NCBI GenBank assembly: GCA_049694275.1
Contig: JBAVQS010000127.1
Span: forward strand, 1 to 38,296
DNA from: JBAVQS01 sp049694275
Lineage (GTDB): Bacteria > Chloroflexota > Anaerolineae > UBA4142 > SHND01
DNA: 38,296 nt
Direction of reading: 5' to 3'
Both the position numbers and the translations under genes were made by a program. Positions 7,900 through 14,867 of the stretch are shown one piece after another (positions within the stretch are counted from its first letter, which is position 1; every line of letters starts with the position of its first letter). A model generated the notes under the pieces. The model was not told the origin of the DNA and searched no databases. It saw nothing but the letters and a program-made list of their open reading frames with translations.

Positions 7900-9366
7900 T
7901 TGGCGGCTTTTTTACTATTGTATATTCTGGCAGCCATCGCATTGGCTGTCTTTAGTCTTAATTACCTTGTCATGGCTGGGCTGTACCTCTTGCGCCCCGA
8001 TAAACCGCATGCACACCCGCTCCCGGACCAACTCCCCCGTGTCACCGTACAGCTTCCTATCCTGAACGAACTGTATGTGGTCGAGCGCTTGATCAACGCG
8101 GCGGCCTTGCTCGACTGGCCGCACAATCGGTTGCAAATTCAGGTGCTGGACGACTCGGACGACGAGACCACGCAGATCGCGCAAAAGCGAGTCGAGTACT
8201 TGCAGCGTCAGGGCATCGCCATCTCGCTCATCCGGCGGCGCGACCGCAGCGGATTCAAAGCGGGCGCGCTCGCCAAGGGGCTGGAACAGGCCACAGGCGA
8301 GTTTATCGCCATCTTTGACGCCGATTTCGTCCCGCCGCCCGATTTTCTCAAGCAGACGATTCCCCATCTTCTCGCACGCCCCGAGGTGGGGCTCGTGCAG
8401 ACCCGCTGGGGCCACCTGAACACTCAGTATTCCCCCCTAACCCGCGCCCAGGCGATTGCGCTGGATGGGCATTTTGTCGTCGAGCAGCAGGCGCGGTCGG
8501 CCTACGGCCTGTTCATGAATTTCAACGGCACGGCGGGGGTCTGGCGGCGCACCTGCATCGACCAGGCGGGCGGGTGGCACGACGATACGTTGACTGAAGA
8601 CCTCGACCTGAGCTATCGGGCCCAGTTAGCCGGGTGGAAATTCCTGTTCCTGCCCGATGTCGTCTGCCCGGCCGAGCTCCCCCCGCAGATTCACGCATTC
8701 AAGCGGCAGCAATTCCGGTGGGCCAAGGGCTCAACCCAGTGCCTGATCAAACTTGCGCCCCGGGTACTCACCACCCCCGGGCTCTCGCTCTTCCAGCGGG
8801 TCGAGGGGATCCTGCACATGTCCGGCTACCTGATGAACCCCTTGATGCTGATCCTGTTGCTCACCACAGTGCCGCTGATTGCAACCGACACGCAGTTTCC
8901 CCCTATCATGCTGTATTTTACCCTGAGCATTTTGGGGCCGATTGGCGTCTATGCGCTATCCCAGCGCGCACTCTATCCGGATGCCGGAATCCGGATGCTC
9001 TATTTTCCCGTGCTCATGCTGCTGGGAACCGGTCTGGCGCTGAGCGATTCGATGGCCGCATTCGAAGCGATGATCAGAAAGGGGAGCAGTTTTCGCCGGA
9101 CGCCCAAGTTCAGTGTCGAACAAGAGCAGGATACCTGGGATGAAAAACGCTACCGACTGTCGCTCGGACCGGAGATCATCGCCGAGACGATCCTCGCCCT
9201 CTATGCTTTGCTGGGGATAGCGATTGCCTGGGAGCATCATTCGTACTGGGCAATTCCCTTTCTGGCCCTGTATGCCTGCGGGTTTGCCTTTGTCGTCGCA
9301 CTGGGCCTATGGCACTCCAGGCCCATATCGCGGCGGCGGAGGGAACTGGCGAGTGCATCGGAATGA
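7900..9366 (+). CDS. Membrane GT2 glycosyltransferase of the cellulose-synthase/CslA type
   Basis: 488 residues from a TTG start with GGAGG 5 nt upstream; no better start exists before the GT2 domain. One membrane helix (~1-24) precedes the catalytic domain. The domain shows all GT2 processive motifs: D84-D-S-D-D, D140-A-D142, T-E-D234 (catalytic base) and Q270-x-x-R-W274. Three to four helices follow between ~300 and ~470. A cytoplasmic segment with R-K-G-S-S-F-R-R-T-P-K-F lies between them, as in CslA-like mannan and glucan synthases and bacterial homologues of ceramide glucosyltransferase. It may make a beta-linked polymer or a glycolipid; no partner c-di-GMP-binding protein is nearby. It follows the GT4 gene, so both may act in lipid or polysaccharide glycosylation. 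Confidence 0.9.
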   Translation: MAAFLLLYILAAIALAVFSLNYLVMAGLYLLRPDKPHAHPLPDQLPRVTVQLPILNELYVVERLINAAALLDWPHNRLQIQVLDDSDDETTQIAQKRVEYLQRQGIAISLIRRRDRSGFKAGALAKGLEQATGEFIAIFDADFVPPPDFLKQTIPHLLARPEVGLVQTRWGHLNTQYSPLTRAQAIALDGHFVVEQQARSAYGLFMNFNGTAGVWRRTCIDQAGGWHDDTLTEDLDLSYRAQLAGWKFLFLPDVVCPAELPPQIHAFKRQQFRWAKGSTQCLIKLAPRVLTTPGLSLFQRVEGILHMSGYLMNPLMLILLLTTVPLIATDTQFPPIMLYFTLSILGPIGVYALSQRALYPDAGIRMLYFPVLMLLGTGLALSDSMAAFEAMIRKGSSFRRTPKFSVEQEQDTWDEKRYRLSLGPEIIAETILALYALLGIAIAWEHHSYWAIPFLALYACGFAFVVALGLWHSRPISRRRRELASASE

Positions 9367-9368
9367 AA

Positions 9369-9391
9369 AGAGGGGCAGCGAAGACCCCTCT
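9369..9391. terminator. Bidirectional terminator between convergent genes
   Basis: A 7-bp stem AGAGGGG / CCCCTCT with a 9-nt loop, followed on the plus strand by CACTATTTT. It sits just after the GT2 stop and ~22 bp beyond the stop of the opposing hydrolase gene. Confidence 0.6.
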
Positions 9392-9413
9392 CACTATTTT
9401 CCATCGAGTTAGA

Positions 9414-10211
9414 TTAAAGCTTGACCTCGGCCAGAATCGCCGAATGGTCCGAGAGGTAGGCTTCGATGCCGTTGACGAGGCGAACAGGCCGGGCCAGAAC
9501 GATTTGGGCGGAGACCTCTGGCAACTGTCCTGCCGGCGCGCGCACGAGGACGTGGTCGAGCGGCAGGGCATAATGTGCGGGCAGGAACCGGGGCGGGCGA
9601 AAGGTTGGCTGTGCGCTAGAGGCAAGGGGGTCTATCAACCCGGCGGCGCGGACAAAATCGCCATAGAGCCGCGTACCGGTCGGAATGTTGAAATCACCGA
9701 CCACAATGACGAGCCGGTCGCGTTCAATCTCGTCAAGGGTGTGCAAAAGCTGTTCGAGCTCGGCCCCTTGATGCCGGGCGTAATGGTTGCCGTGAGACCA
9801 ATCGGCGTTATAATTCGCAAGCAGGTGGGTATTGACAATAACGACCGGCGTATGCGGCAAGGTTAACTCGGCAATCAGGATGCCCTTGTGCAAGAGCCAG
9901 TCCGCAAAACCGGGGGAATGTAGGCGTCCGCGTTTTTCATACAGAACAAAGCGCTGGCGCGCAATGGGATGACGGGAGAGGGTGAGCAATCCGCCCCTGG
10001 GAGTATAGAGATAGGGCGCAGACGCCGAATGCGCGTACTCGGGCAGAGAACGGGCGAGGAGCCGGGCATAGCGCCAGAGGTGAACCTCTTGAAAGCAGAC
10101 GACGTCGAGCGAGAGAGCTTGCACCTCCTGCGCGATGGTCTCAAGGCGCGGGCGCGTCGTCCGATCGAACGGGAGCGAGTAACAGTTGAGCGTCAGCAGG
10201 CGAATAACCAC
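9414..10211 (-). CDS. EEP-family (endonuclease/exonuclease/phosphatase) hydrolase
   Basis: About 265 residues. I place the start at the GTG at 10211 (V-I-R-L-L-T-L-N). The open frame reaches a TTG at 10247, but that start would sit 2 nt from the divergent gene and adds residues outside the domain. EEP motifs appear in order: L-T-L-N-C-Y, V-V-C-F-Q-E-V (metal-binding Glu), V-I-V-N-T-H-L, V-V-G-D-F-N (catalytic Asp/Asn), D-H-V-L-V-R and S-D-H-S (catalytic His). The fold covers AP endonuclease-like, phosphodiesterase and sphingomyelinase-like enzymes. The sequence has no signal peptide and a G-G-L-L-T-L-S-R-H-P segment common in the phospholipase/sphingomyelinase branch, but the substrate is undetermined. 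It converges with the GT2 gene. Confidence 0.85.
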   Translation of the reverse strand: MVIRLLTLNCYSLPFDRTTRPRLETIAQEVQALSLDVVCFQEVHLWRYARLLARSLPEYAHSASAPYLYTPRGGLLTLSRHPIARQRFVLYEKRGRLHSPGFADWLLHKGILIAELTLPHTPVVIVNTHLLANYNADWSHGNHYARHQGAELEQLLHTLDEIERDRLVIVVGDFNIPTGTRLYGDFVRAAGLIDPLASSAQPTFRPPRFLPAHYALPLDHVLVRAPAGQLPEVSAQIVLARPVRLVNGIEAYLSDHSAILAEVKL

Positions 10212-10223
10212 GTCAGGACCACA

Positions 10224-10234
10224 TTGTATTACAA
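10224..10234. promoter_or_regulatory. Short palindrome in the EEP / membrane-protein divergent junction
   Basis: TTGTA-T-TACAA, perfect 5-bp arms, lies between the GTG start at 10211 and the ATG at 10250. The two genes diverge with under 40 bp between them, so a repressor site shared by both is possible. Eleven bases alone are weak evidence. Confidence 0.25.
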
Positions 10235-10249
10235 ACAGGTGAGGCAATC

Positions 10250-10927
10250 ATGATTATACTGAACCGGCTTGTGCGCCTGGCGCTGTGGATTGGCGTGCTC
10301 TGGTCGGTGCGGGGCACCCGGCGTCATTCTCGGGTCGCGACGACTTGGGTGACCCATCTCGTGGGGAATACGCTTTTGCTGGGGCTGCCCGAAATCTATT
10401 ACAGCCTGGCCGCGCTGTTCAAGCTCGACCGGCATACCCGCCGCGCTCCGGACAGCCTCGTCGGGACGGCAAACGAGATCCTGCGCGAGATGGTCGTCGA
10501 TAATCCCCATTACGCGGGTTATGTCGCCCCGGTTGCGGGCGCGATCATCGTCGCGCACCCCCGGATTAACCTCTACAAGAGCAACTGGGCCAATCGCCAA
10601 CTCCTGGGCCTTGGGCTAGACTCAATCCCCCACGGGATGACTGCGTTTACGCTCACGCAGATGGTCTTTGATTTCCTCGCATCGCCCGCCATCGCCAGAC
10701 GGTTCCCGCAGGCCTGGCAGCATTCGACCCGCATCAGCGCCGGCGTGCTGGCCGCCGCCTCCCTATGCTATGAAACGGGGGAATTCCTCATTCATCTTCA
10801 GGAACTGCGCCTGGTCAAGGACGACCCGAGCCAGATGGCGATGGAATGGTCATTCCCCGATACCCTTCAGGATCTTTTTGCCAATACAGTCGGGTGGCTG
10901 CTGGCGGTGGTGGTGCATTTCAGTTGA
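10250..10927 (+). CDS. Unknown polytopic membrane protein
   Basis: 225 residues; GGTGAGG lies 5 nt before the ATG. Five or six hydrophobic segments are seen, roughly at 5-20, 35-58, 87-103, 120-143, 160-180 and 200-223. Striking are polar residues inside or next to helices: G-L-D-S-I-P-H-G-M-T, C-Y-E-T-G-E-F and W-S-F-P-D-T-L-Q-D-L-F-A-N-T-V-G. This pattern recalls small membrane enzymes such as VanZ- or DUF2238-like proteins, where a D-T-x-x-D-x-x-x-N-x-x-G helix is conserved, but I cannot assign it to a family with confidence. It is divergent from the EEP hydrolase and converges with guanylate kinase 7 bp away. No function is claimed. Confidence 0.75.
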   Translation: MIILNRLVRLALWIGVLWSVRGTRRHSRVATTWVTHLVGNTLLLGLPEIYYSLAALFKLDRHTRRAPDSLVGTANEILREMVVDNPHYAGYVAPVAGAIIVAHPRINLYKSNWANRQLLGLGLDSIPHGMTAFTLTQMVFDFLASPAIARRFPQAWQHSTRISAGVLAAASLCYETGEFLIHLQELRLVKDDPSQMAMEWSFPDTLQDLFANTVGWLLAVVVHFS

Positions 10928-10934
10928 ATTTTGG

Positions 10935-11582
10935 TTACTTGTCTGCCCCTAGAAACCGGACCACGCGGGGATAGGTGCGCAGCTTTTCGGCCCGGATAAT
11001 CGCCTCAATGTCAGAGGCGGTGCGATCGAGCTCTCCCTCACGATTTTGCACCACATATTCAAACTTGGACATTTCCTGCATTTCGACGGCGGCCATGCGC
11101 AGGCGCTTTTGCAACCCCTCTTCCGACTCGGTGCGGCGGGCCCGCAGGTGCTGCTCCAATTGCGCCATCGAAGCGGTCATAAAGACAAAGACGGCGCCTT
11201 CGACCCGGCGCTGGATGGTCGCGGCGCCCTGCACGTCGATGCGCATAATGACATCATAGCCCTGGTCGAGCATTGATTCGATCTCACGCCGCGAGTTGCC
11301 GTACTGGTATCCATAGACGACGGCATGCTCAAGAAACTCGTTGTTCGCCAGCTTGACCGAGAAATCTTCGGGCGTGACAAAATGATAATCGACCCCTTCC
11401 TGTTCGGAGGGCCGTTTGGGGCGCGTCGTATTGGTGACGAGAAAATGGAACGGCGCGCCGCGTTCCTTCATCCGCCGCAGTGTCACATCCTTGCCCACCC
11501 CCGACGGGCCCGAAACAATGACGAGGAGCGGGTGCGGCGCCGGGGCCGGCGCACGTGAATCGTTCGAGGCCAGAGTGCTCAC
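10935..11582 (-). CDS. gmk: Guanylate kinase
   Basis: 215 residues from a GTG start with GGAGGG 10 nt upstream inside the previous gene. The P-loop S-G-P-S-G-V-G-K is at residues 24-31; the family norm continues G-T/S, here it is D-V, a small deviation. The GMP-binding region T-N-T-T-R-P-K-R-P-S-E-Q-E-G-V-D-Y-H-F is intact, as are the R-I-D-V-Q-G-A Walker-B strand and a lid with R-R-T-E-S-E-E-G-L-Q-K-R. The enzyme phosphorylates GMP to GDP with ATP in the cytoplasm. It is the last gene of the polysaccharide operon, 1 nt after the dehydrogenase stop. The link may be nucleotide supply for GDP-sugars, or simple hitch-hiking. Confidence 0.95.
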   Translation of the reverse strand: MSTLASNDSRAPAPAPHPLLVIVSGPSGVGKDVTLRRMKERGAPFHFLVTNTTRPKRPSEQEGVDYHFVTPEDFSVKLANNEFLEHAVVYGYQYGNSRREIESMLDQGYDVIMRIDVQGAATIQRRVEGAVFVFMTASMAQLEQHLRARRTESEEGLQKRLRMAAVEMQEMSKFEYVVQNREGELDRTASDIEAIIRAEKLRTYPRVVRFLGADK

Positions 11583-11583
11583 G

Positions 11584-12981
11584 CTAATCTAACCCTCCAT
11601 TTGTAGGTCGAACCGAATTCGGGGCGCCCAGGCGAACCACCGTGGCGCGGGTCGGTATTCCAGCCATCACATTCGTCGTATCGACAATCAACCCGGCATG
11701 GTTTGCGACGAGCGTATAGTCAACCACGTGATGCCCCGTCACCACCATGACAACATCCGCGCCGGCAATCGCCTGTGCGGTCAAGGGCCTGGATTCCAGG
11801 CGCACTGACGGCGGATAGAACACGCTGCCGCCGACATGAAAGCCCGGCACGTAGGGATCATGGTATGAGACCTGCGCGCCGCGCGAGAGCAGCAGCTCGA
11901 CGACCCGCTCGGCGGGCGAATTGCGCGCGTCGTCGATATCGCGCTTAAAGGCAACGCCGAGGATCAGCACCTGCGCGCCCGCCAGGGGCTTGCCGGCGCG
12001 GCTGAGCGCATCGCCGACCAGATTGACAGCGTGAAAGGGCATGGATTGGTTGACCTCGGCGGCCAATTCGATGAACTTTGTATAGAAATCGAACTCGCGC
12101 GCTTTCCACGAAAGGTAATAGGGATCGACCGGGATACAGTGCCCGCCAACCCCGGCGCTCGGGTAAAACGGCATGAACCCGAATGGCTTGGTCCTGGCAG
12201 CATCAATCACTTCCCAGATGTCAATGCCCATCCTTTCGCAGAGCAGCGCCAGTTCGTTGACCAGCGCGATATTAACGCTACGAAAGATATTTTCGAGCAA
12301 CTTGCTCATTTCGGCAGTGCGCGGCGAAGAGACGACGCAGACCTGGGGTGTCAGAATGGTCAGCAATTGCCGGGCGAGCTCGGTCGATTCCGGGGTGAGC
12401 CCGCCCAACACCTTGGGAGTGTTTTTCACATTCCATCCGGCGCTGTGAATGGCGCCAGGGTCGATGCGCTCGGGGGAAAAAGCCAGGTGAAAATCCTTTC
12501 CGGCCTTGAGCCCGCTCGCTTCGAGAATGGGCTGCACCACCTCTTCCGTCGTTCCAGGATAGGTCGTGCTCTGGAGAATAATCAACTGGTCGTGGTGGAG
12601 GTGCGGTTGAATGGATTGGGCCGCCATTCTGACGGCGGTCAGGTCCGGAGCTTTCATGGCGTCGAATGGAGTCGGCACGCAAATGAAAATGACATCGGCT
12701 CGCCTCAGGACCGCCGGATCGGACGTCGCCTGTATCCGCTTTTGATCCCGCAGTGCGCGAAGAGTTTCGGACGAGACATCGGGAATATAGCTATCTCCGT
12801 GATTGATCGCTTCCACTTTGCGCGAGTCTAGATCGACGCCGGTGACAGAATAACCCGCCTCGGCAAACGCGACGGCGAGGGGCAAACCGACATAGCCGAT
12901 GCCGATGACGGCGATGACCGCGCTCTTGTCCTGAATCTTATTTGAGAGTCGATTCGTTTCTGATTGAAAGGTTGATCCCAT
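11584..12981 (-). CDS. Nucleotide-sugar 6-dehydrogenase (UDP-GlcNAc/UDP-ManNAc/UDP-glucose type)
   Basis: 465 residues. Residues 21-50 form the NAD-binding Rossmann start with G27-I-G-Y-V-G. Family motifs follow: S-T-T-Y-P-G-T-T-E-E-V, F-S-P-E-R-I-D-P-G, and the catalytic loop G-V-G-G-H-C282-I-P-V-D-P-Y-Y, with Cys282 forming the thioester during the two-step oxidation of the C6 hydroxyl to a carboxylate. The F-S-P-E-R-x-x-P-G and G-G-H-C-I-P-V-D-P-Y-Y wording fits the WbpA/VipA/WecC branch (UDP-HexNAc dehydrogenases) better than the UDP-glucose dehydrogenase branch, but substrate is inference. The gene supplies a uronic-acid sugar nucleotide for the polysaccharide made by this operon. It starts 14 nt after the DUF4013 gene. 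Confidence 0.93.
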   Translation of the reverse strand: MGSTFQSETNRLSNKIQDKSAVIAVIGIGYVGLPLAVAFAEAGYSVTGVDLDSRKVEAINHGDSYIPDVSSETLRALRDQKRIQATSDPAVLRRADVIFICVPTPFDAMKAPDLTAVRMAAQSIQPHLHHDQLIILQSTTYPGTTEEVVQPILEASGLKAGKDFHLAFSPERIDPGAIHSAGWNVKNTPKVLGGLTPESTELARQLLTILTPQVCVVSSPRTAEMSKLLENIFRSVNIALVNELALLCERMGIDIWEVIDAARTKPFGFMPFYPSAGVGGHCIPVDPYYLSWKAREFDFYTKFIELAAEVNQSMPFHAVNLVGDALSRAGKPLAGAQVLILGVAFKRDIDDARNSPAERVVELLLSRGAQVSYHDPYVPGFHVGGSVFYPPSVRLESRPLTAQAIAGADVVMVVTGHHVVDYTLVANHAGLIVDTTNVMAGIPTRATVVRLGAPNSVRPTNGGLD

Positions 12982-12995
12982 GACTATGTTCTACC

Positions 12996-13805
12996 TCATC
13001 GATCTGATTGGGCTTGACTGGACTCAGCTGTCAGATTCGGAATAGTCGTATTCAATAATCCTGCCTTCTGGGCGCCGTCGCGATAGGCCGCACCGAAAAG
13101 CTGCGCAAACATCAGTTGAATGTAGAGTTGAATAGGCGCCATTAAGAACGGGATGAGACAGCAGAGAATGATCGTATATTCCAAGAGCGTAACCGCGAAA
13201 CTGAGACCAAAAGCGATCCCGAAATAGACGAGCCAGGCGAGGGCAAATCCGCCGGCATTGGCGCGTAGGATGCCCCATACCTGCCGCAACTGATAGCCCG
13301 CGCCGATCCGGCCCGTTCGGAGATATTCACCCATAGCAACCGGAGTGAACACCAAACCGATCATCGCCAGCACCCAACCCACAGCAAAAAAGAAAACGAA
13401 ACCTAACCATTGGAGCAAAAACAGACTGGCAAAGGGGGCCGCTTGGTCGGGGGATTCCCGCGCCGCGGCTAGTCCGAATGAGCCCAACATGGATAGGACG
13501 ATGACCAGTGCAAAATCGATGAACCAGAGGATATACCCGGGCAGTACATAGCCCGCGGATGCGAGCAAGGCCTTGACGCCATCGATGAACAGTTGGCCAA
13601 AATCGGTCCAACGGGGGAGTGTACGGGGTTCGCTGCGCATCTGTGACCGCATCAAAATCAGAGCGTATCCAAGGATGAGCGGCCCGGCGACGAGAAAGAG
13701 AGGCGGAATCAGACCGGCCAAGGCAATCAGTGACCCCGTGAGGAATTTCTGTTTCCACTCGGGGTCCCGAAACATCCATGTGAAATCTTGTTGAGTGAGT
13801 GTCAC
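12996..13805 (-). CDS. DUF4013 membrane protein
   Basis: 269 residues from a GTG that overlaps the stop of the upstream gene (GTGA), a sign of translational coupling. The N-terminal D-F-x-W-M-F-x-D-P-x-W followed by a helix and the phrase G-P-L-I-L-G-Y matches DUF4013 proteins. The segment L-P-R-W-T-D-F-G-Q-L-F-I-D-G-V-K sits between helices 1 and 2 as is usual in the family. About six hydrophobic helices span residues ~25-245, several rich in Gly and Pro. The role of DUF4013 is unknown. Its position between a WecA-type transferase and a nucleotide-sugar dehydrogenase suggests that it assists envelope polysaccharide assembly or export. Confidence 0.8.
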   Translation of the reverse strand: MTLTQQDFTWMFRDPEWKQKFLTGSLIALAGLIPPLFLVAGPLILGYALILMRSQMRSEPRTLPRWTDFGQLFIDGVKALLASAGYVLPGYILWFIDFALVIVLSMLGSFGLAAARESPDQAAPFASLFLLQWLGFVFFFAVGWVLAMIGLVFTPVAMGEYLRTGRIGAGYQLRQVWGILRANAGGFALAWLVYFGIAFGLSFAVTLLEYTIILCCLIPFLMAPIQLYIQLMFAQLFGAAYRDGAQKAGLLNTTIPNLTAESSQAQSDR

Positions 13806-14851
13806 TTGGCCTCATTTCCGTTAGCCGGGTTGGGCGTAGCGAATGGCGCCTGCTCAAGGCGAACCAGGGCCAGGATTCCGATCAGGAGAATGGCAGCAAA
13901 TATTGCATAGGCAATAGGCTGGATCATATTCTGAATCATAAAAGCGATCAAGCCTAACAGCATTCCCACGCCATAAATGGCGACCACCGCGCGCCGAGGC
14001 GACAGGCCCATGCGCACCAGCCGATGAGAGAGATGATCGCGCCCCGGCGTGGTCAGTGGATTGAGCCCACGTCGCAAGCGGGAGATCACCACCAGTGTAG
14101 TATCAAAGACAGGCACGCCGAGGACCAACACCGGAATCATCCAGGTCACCTCGTCAGGATGTCCGAGAAAACGGAGCTTGATGCCGACTGCAGCCAGGAG
14201 AAAACCGAGAAAAAGGCTCCCGGTATCCCCCATGAAAATCGAGGCCGGGTTAAAGTTGTAAATCCAAAAGCCGAGCGCCGCACCCAACAAGGCCAGCGAC
14301 ATAGCCCCTACCAGCACCTGCCCATTCGACAGGGAGAGCAGTGCAAACCAGCCGGCGGCAACCGCAGTAACCCCGCTGGAAAGCCCGTCCATATTGTCCA
14401 GCAGGTTGAGCGCATTCGTGATGCCGACGACCCAAAAGATCGTTATGCCAATATTCAGCCAGGGGTTGTGCAGAAACTCGGTCTGCACACCAGTGCCGAT
14501 CAAGATGGCCGCCCCGATCGCCTGCCCAATCAGCTTCAAGATTGGGCGTAATCCGCGCCAATCATCCCAGATTCCGAGAAAAGAAACCCAGGTCGCGCCA
14601 ACGAAAATGCCGATCAGTTGCTCGACATAAAACTGTGCACCAAAGAGGAGCAAGGCGGCGACAAAAGCGACATAGATCGCCACTCCTCCCAGCAACGGAA
14701 CCGGCTTGGTGTGAACCTTACGTGCGCTGGGGTGATCGATAATGCCAAGCATCGGCGCCAGTTTACGGACGATTGGGGTCCCGCCAATGGCAAAAACAAG
14801 GGCGCTGACAAAGATGAGGAACATTGGCATCCCAGATAAATTACCAGTCAC
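13802..14851 (-). CDS. WecA/TagO-type polyprenyl-phosphate sugar-1-phosphate transferase
   Basis: 349 residues from a GTG start preceded by GAGGGGAG. It is a polytopic (about 10-11 helices) member of the MraY/WecA family (Glycos_transf_4). Key motifs are H-P-S-A-R-K-V-H-T-K-P-V-P-L-L-G-G, the Mg-binding D96-D97-W-R-G-L, N-A-L-N-L-L-D152-N-M-D155-G-L, F-M-G-D-T-G-S and the C-terminal cytoplasmic G-R-D-H-L-S-H-R-L, the HxHR-like sugar-recognition loop of WecA/TagO rather than MraY. The enzyme moves GlcNAc-1-P or a related sugar phosphate from its UDP donor onto undecaprenyl phosphate, the first step in building a lipid-linked glycan. It lies 16 nt after the ligase/polymerase gene, so initiation and ligation are in one operon. 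Confidence 0.93.
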   Translation of the reverse strand: MTGNLSGMPMFLIFVSALVFAIGGTPIVRKLAPMLGIIDHPSARKVHTKPVPLLGGVAIYVAFVAALLLFGAQFYVEQLIGIFVGATWVSFLGIWDDWRGLRPILKLIGQAIGAAILIGTGVQTEFLHNPWLNIGITIFWVVGITNALNLLDNMDGLSSGVTAVAAGWFALLSLSNGQVLVGAMSLALLGAALGFWIYNFNPASIFMGDTGSLFLGFLLAAVGIKLRFLGHPDEVTWMIPVLVLGVPVFDTTLVVISRLRRGLNPLTTPGRDHLSHRLVRMGLSPRRAVVAIYGVGMLLGLIAFMIQNMIQPIAYAIFAAILLIGILALVRLEQAPFATPNPANGNEAK

Positions 14852-14867
14852 CGGTTCTCCCCTCTTG

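Noticed and set aside
6665..7942. A 425-codon open frame on the minus strand over the GT4 gene
   Set aside because: It is antisense to a clear glycosyltransferase with all motifs; its composition (many Arg, His, Asp) is that of a shadow frame.
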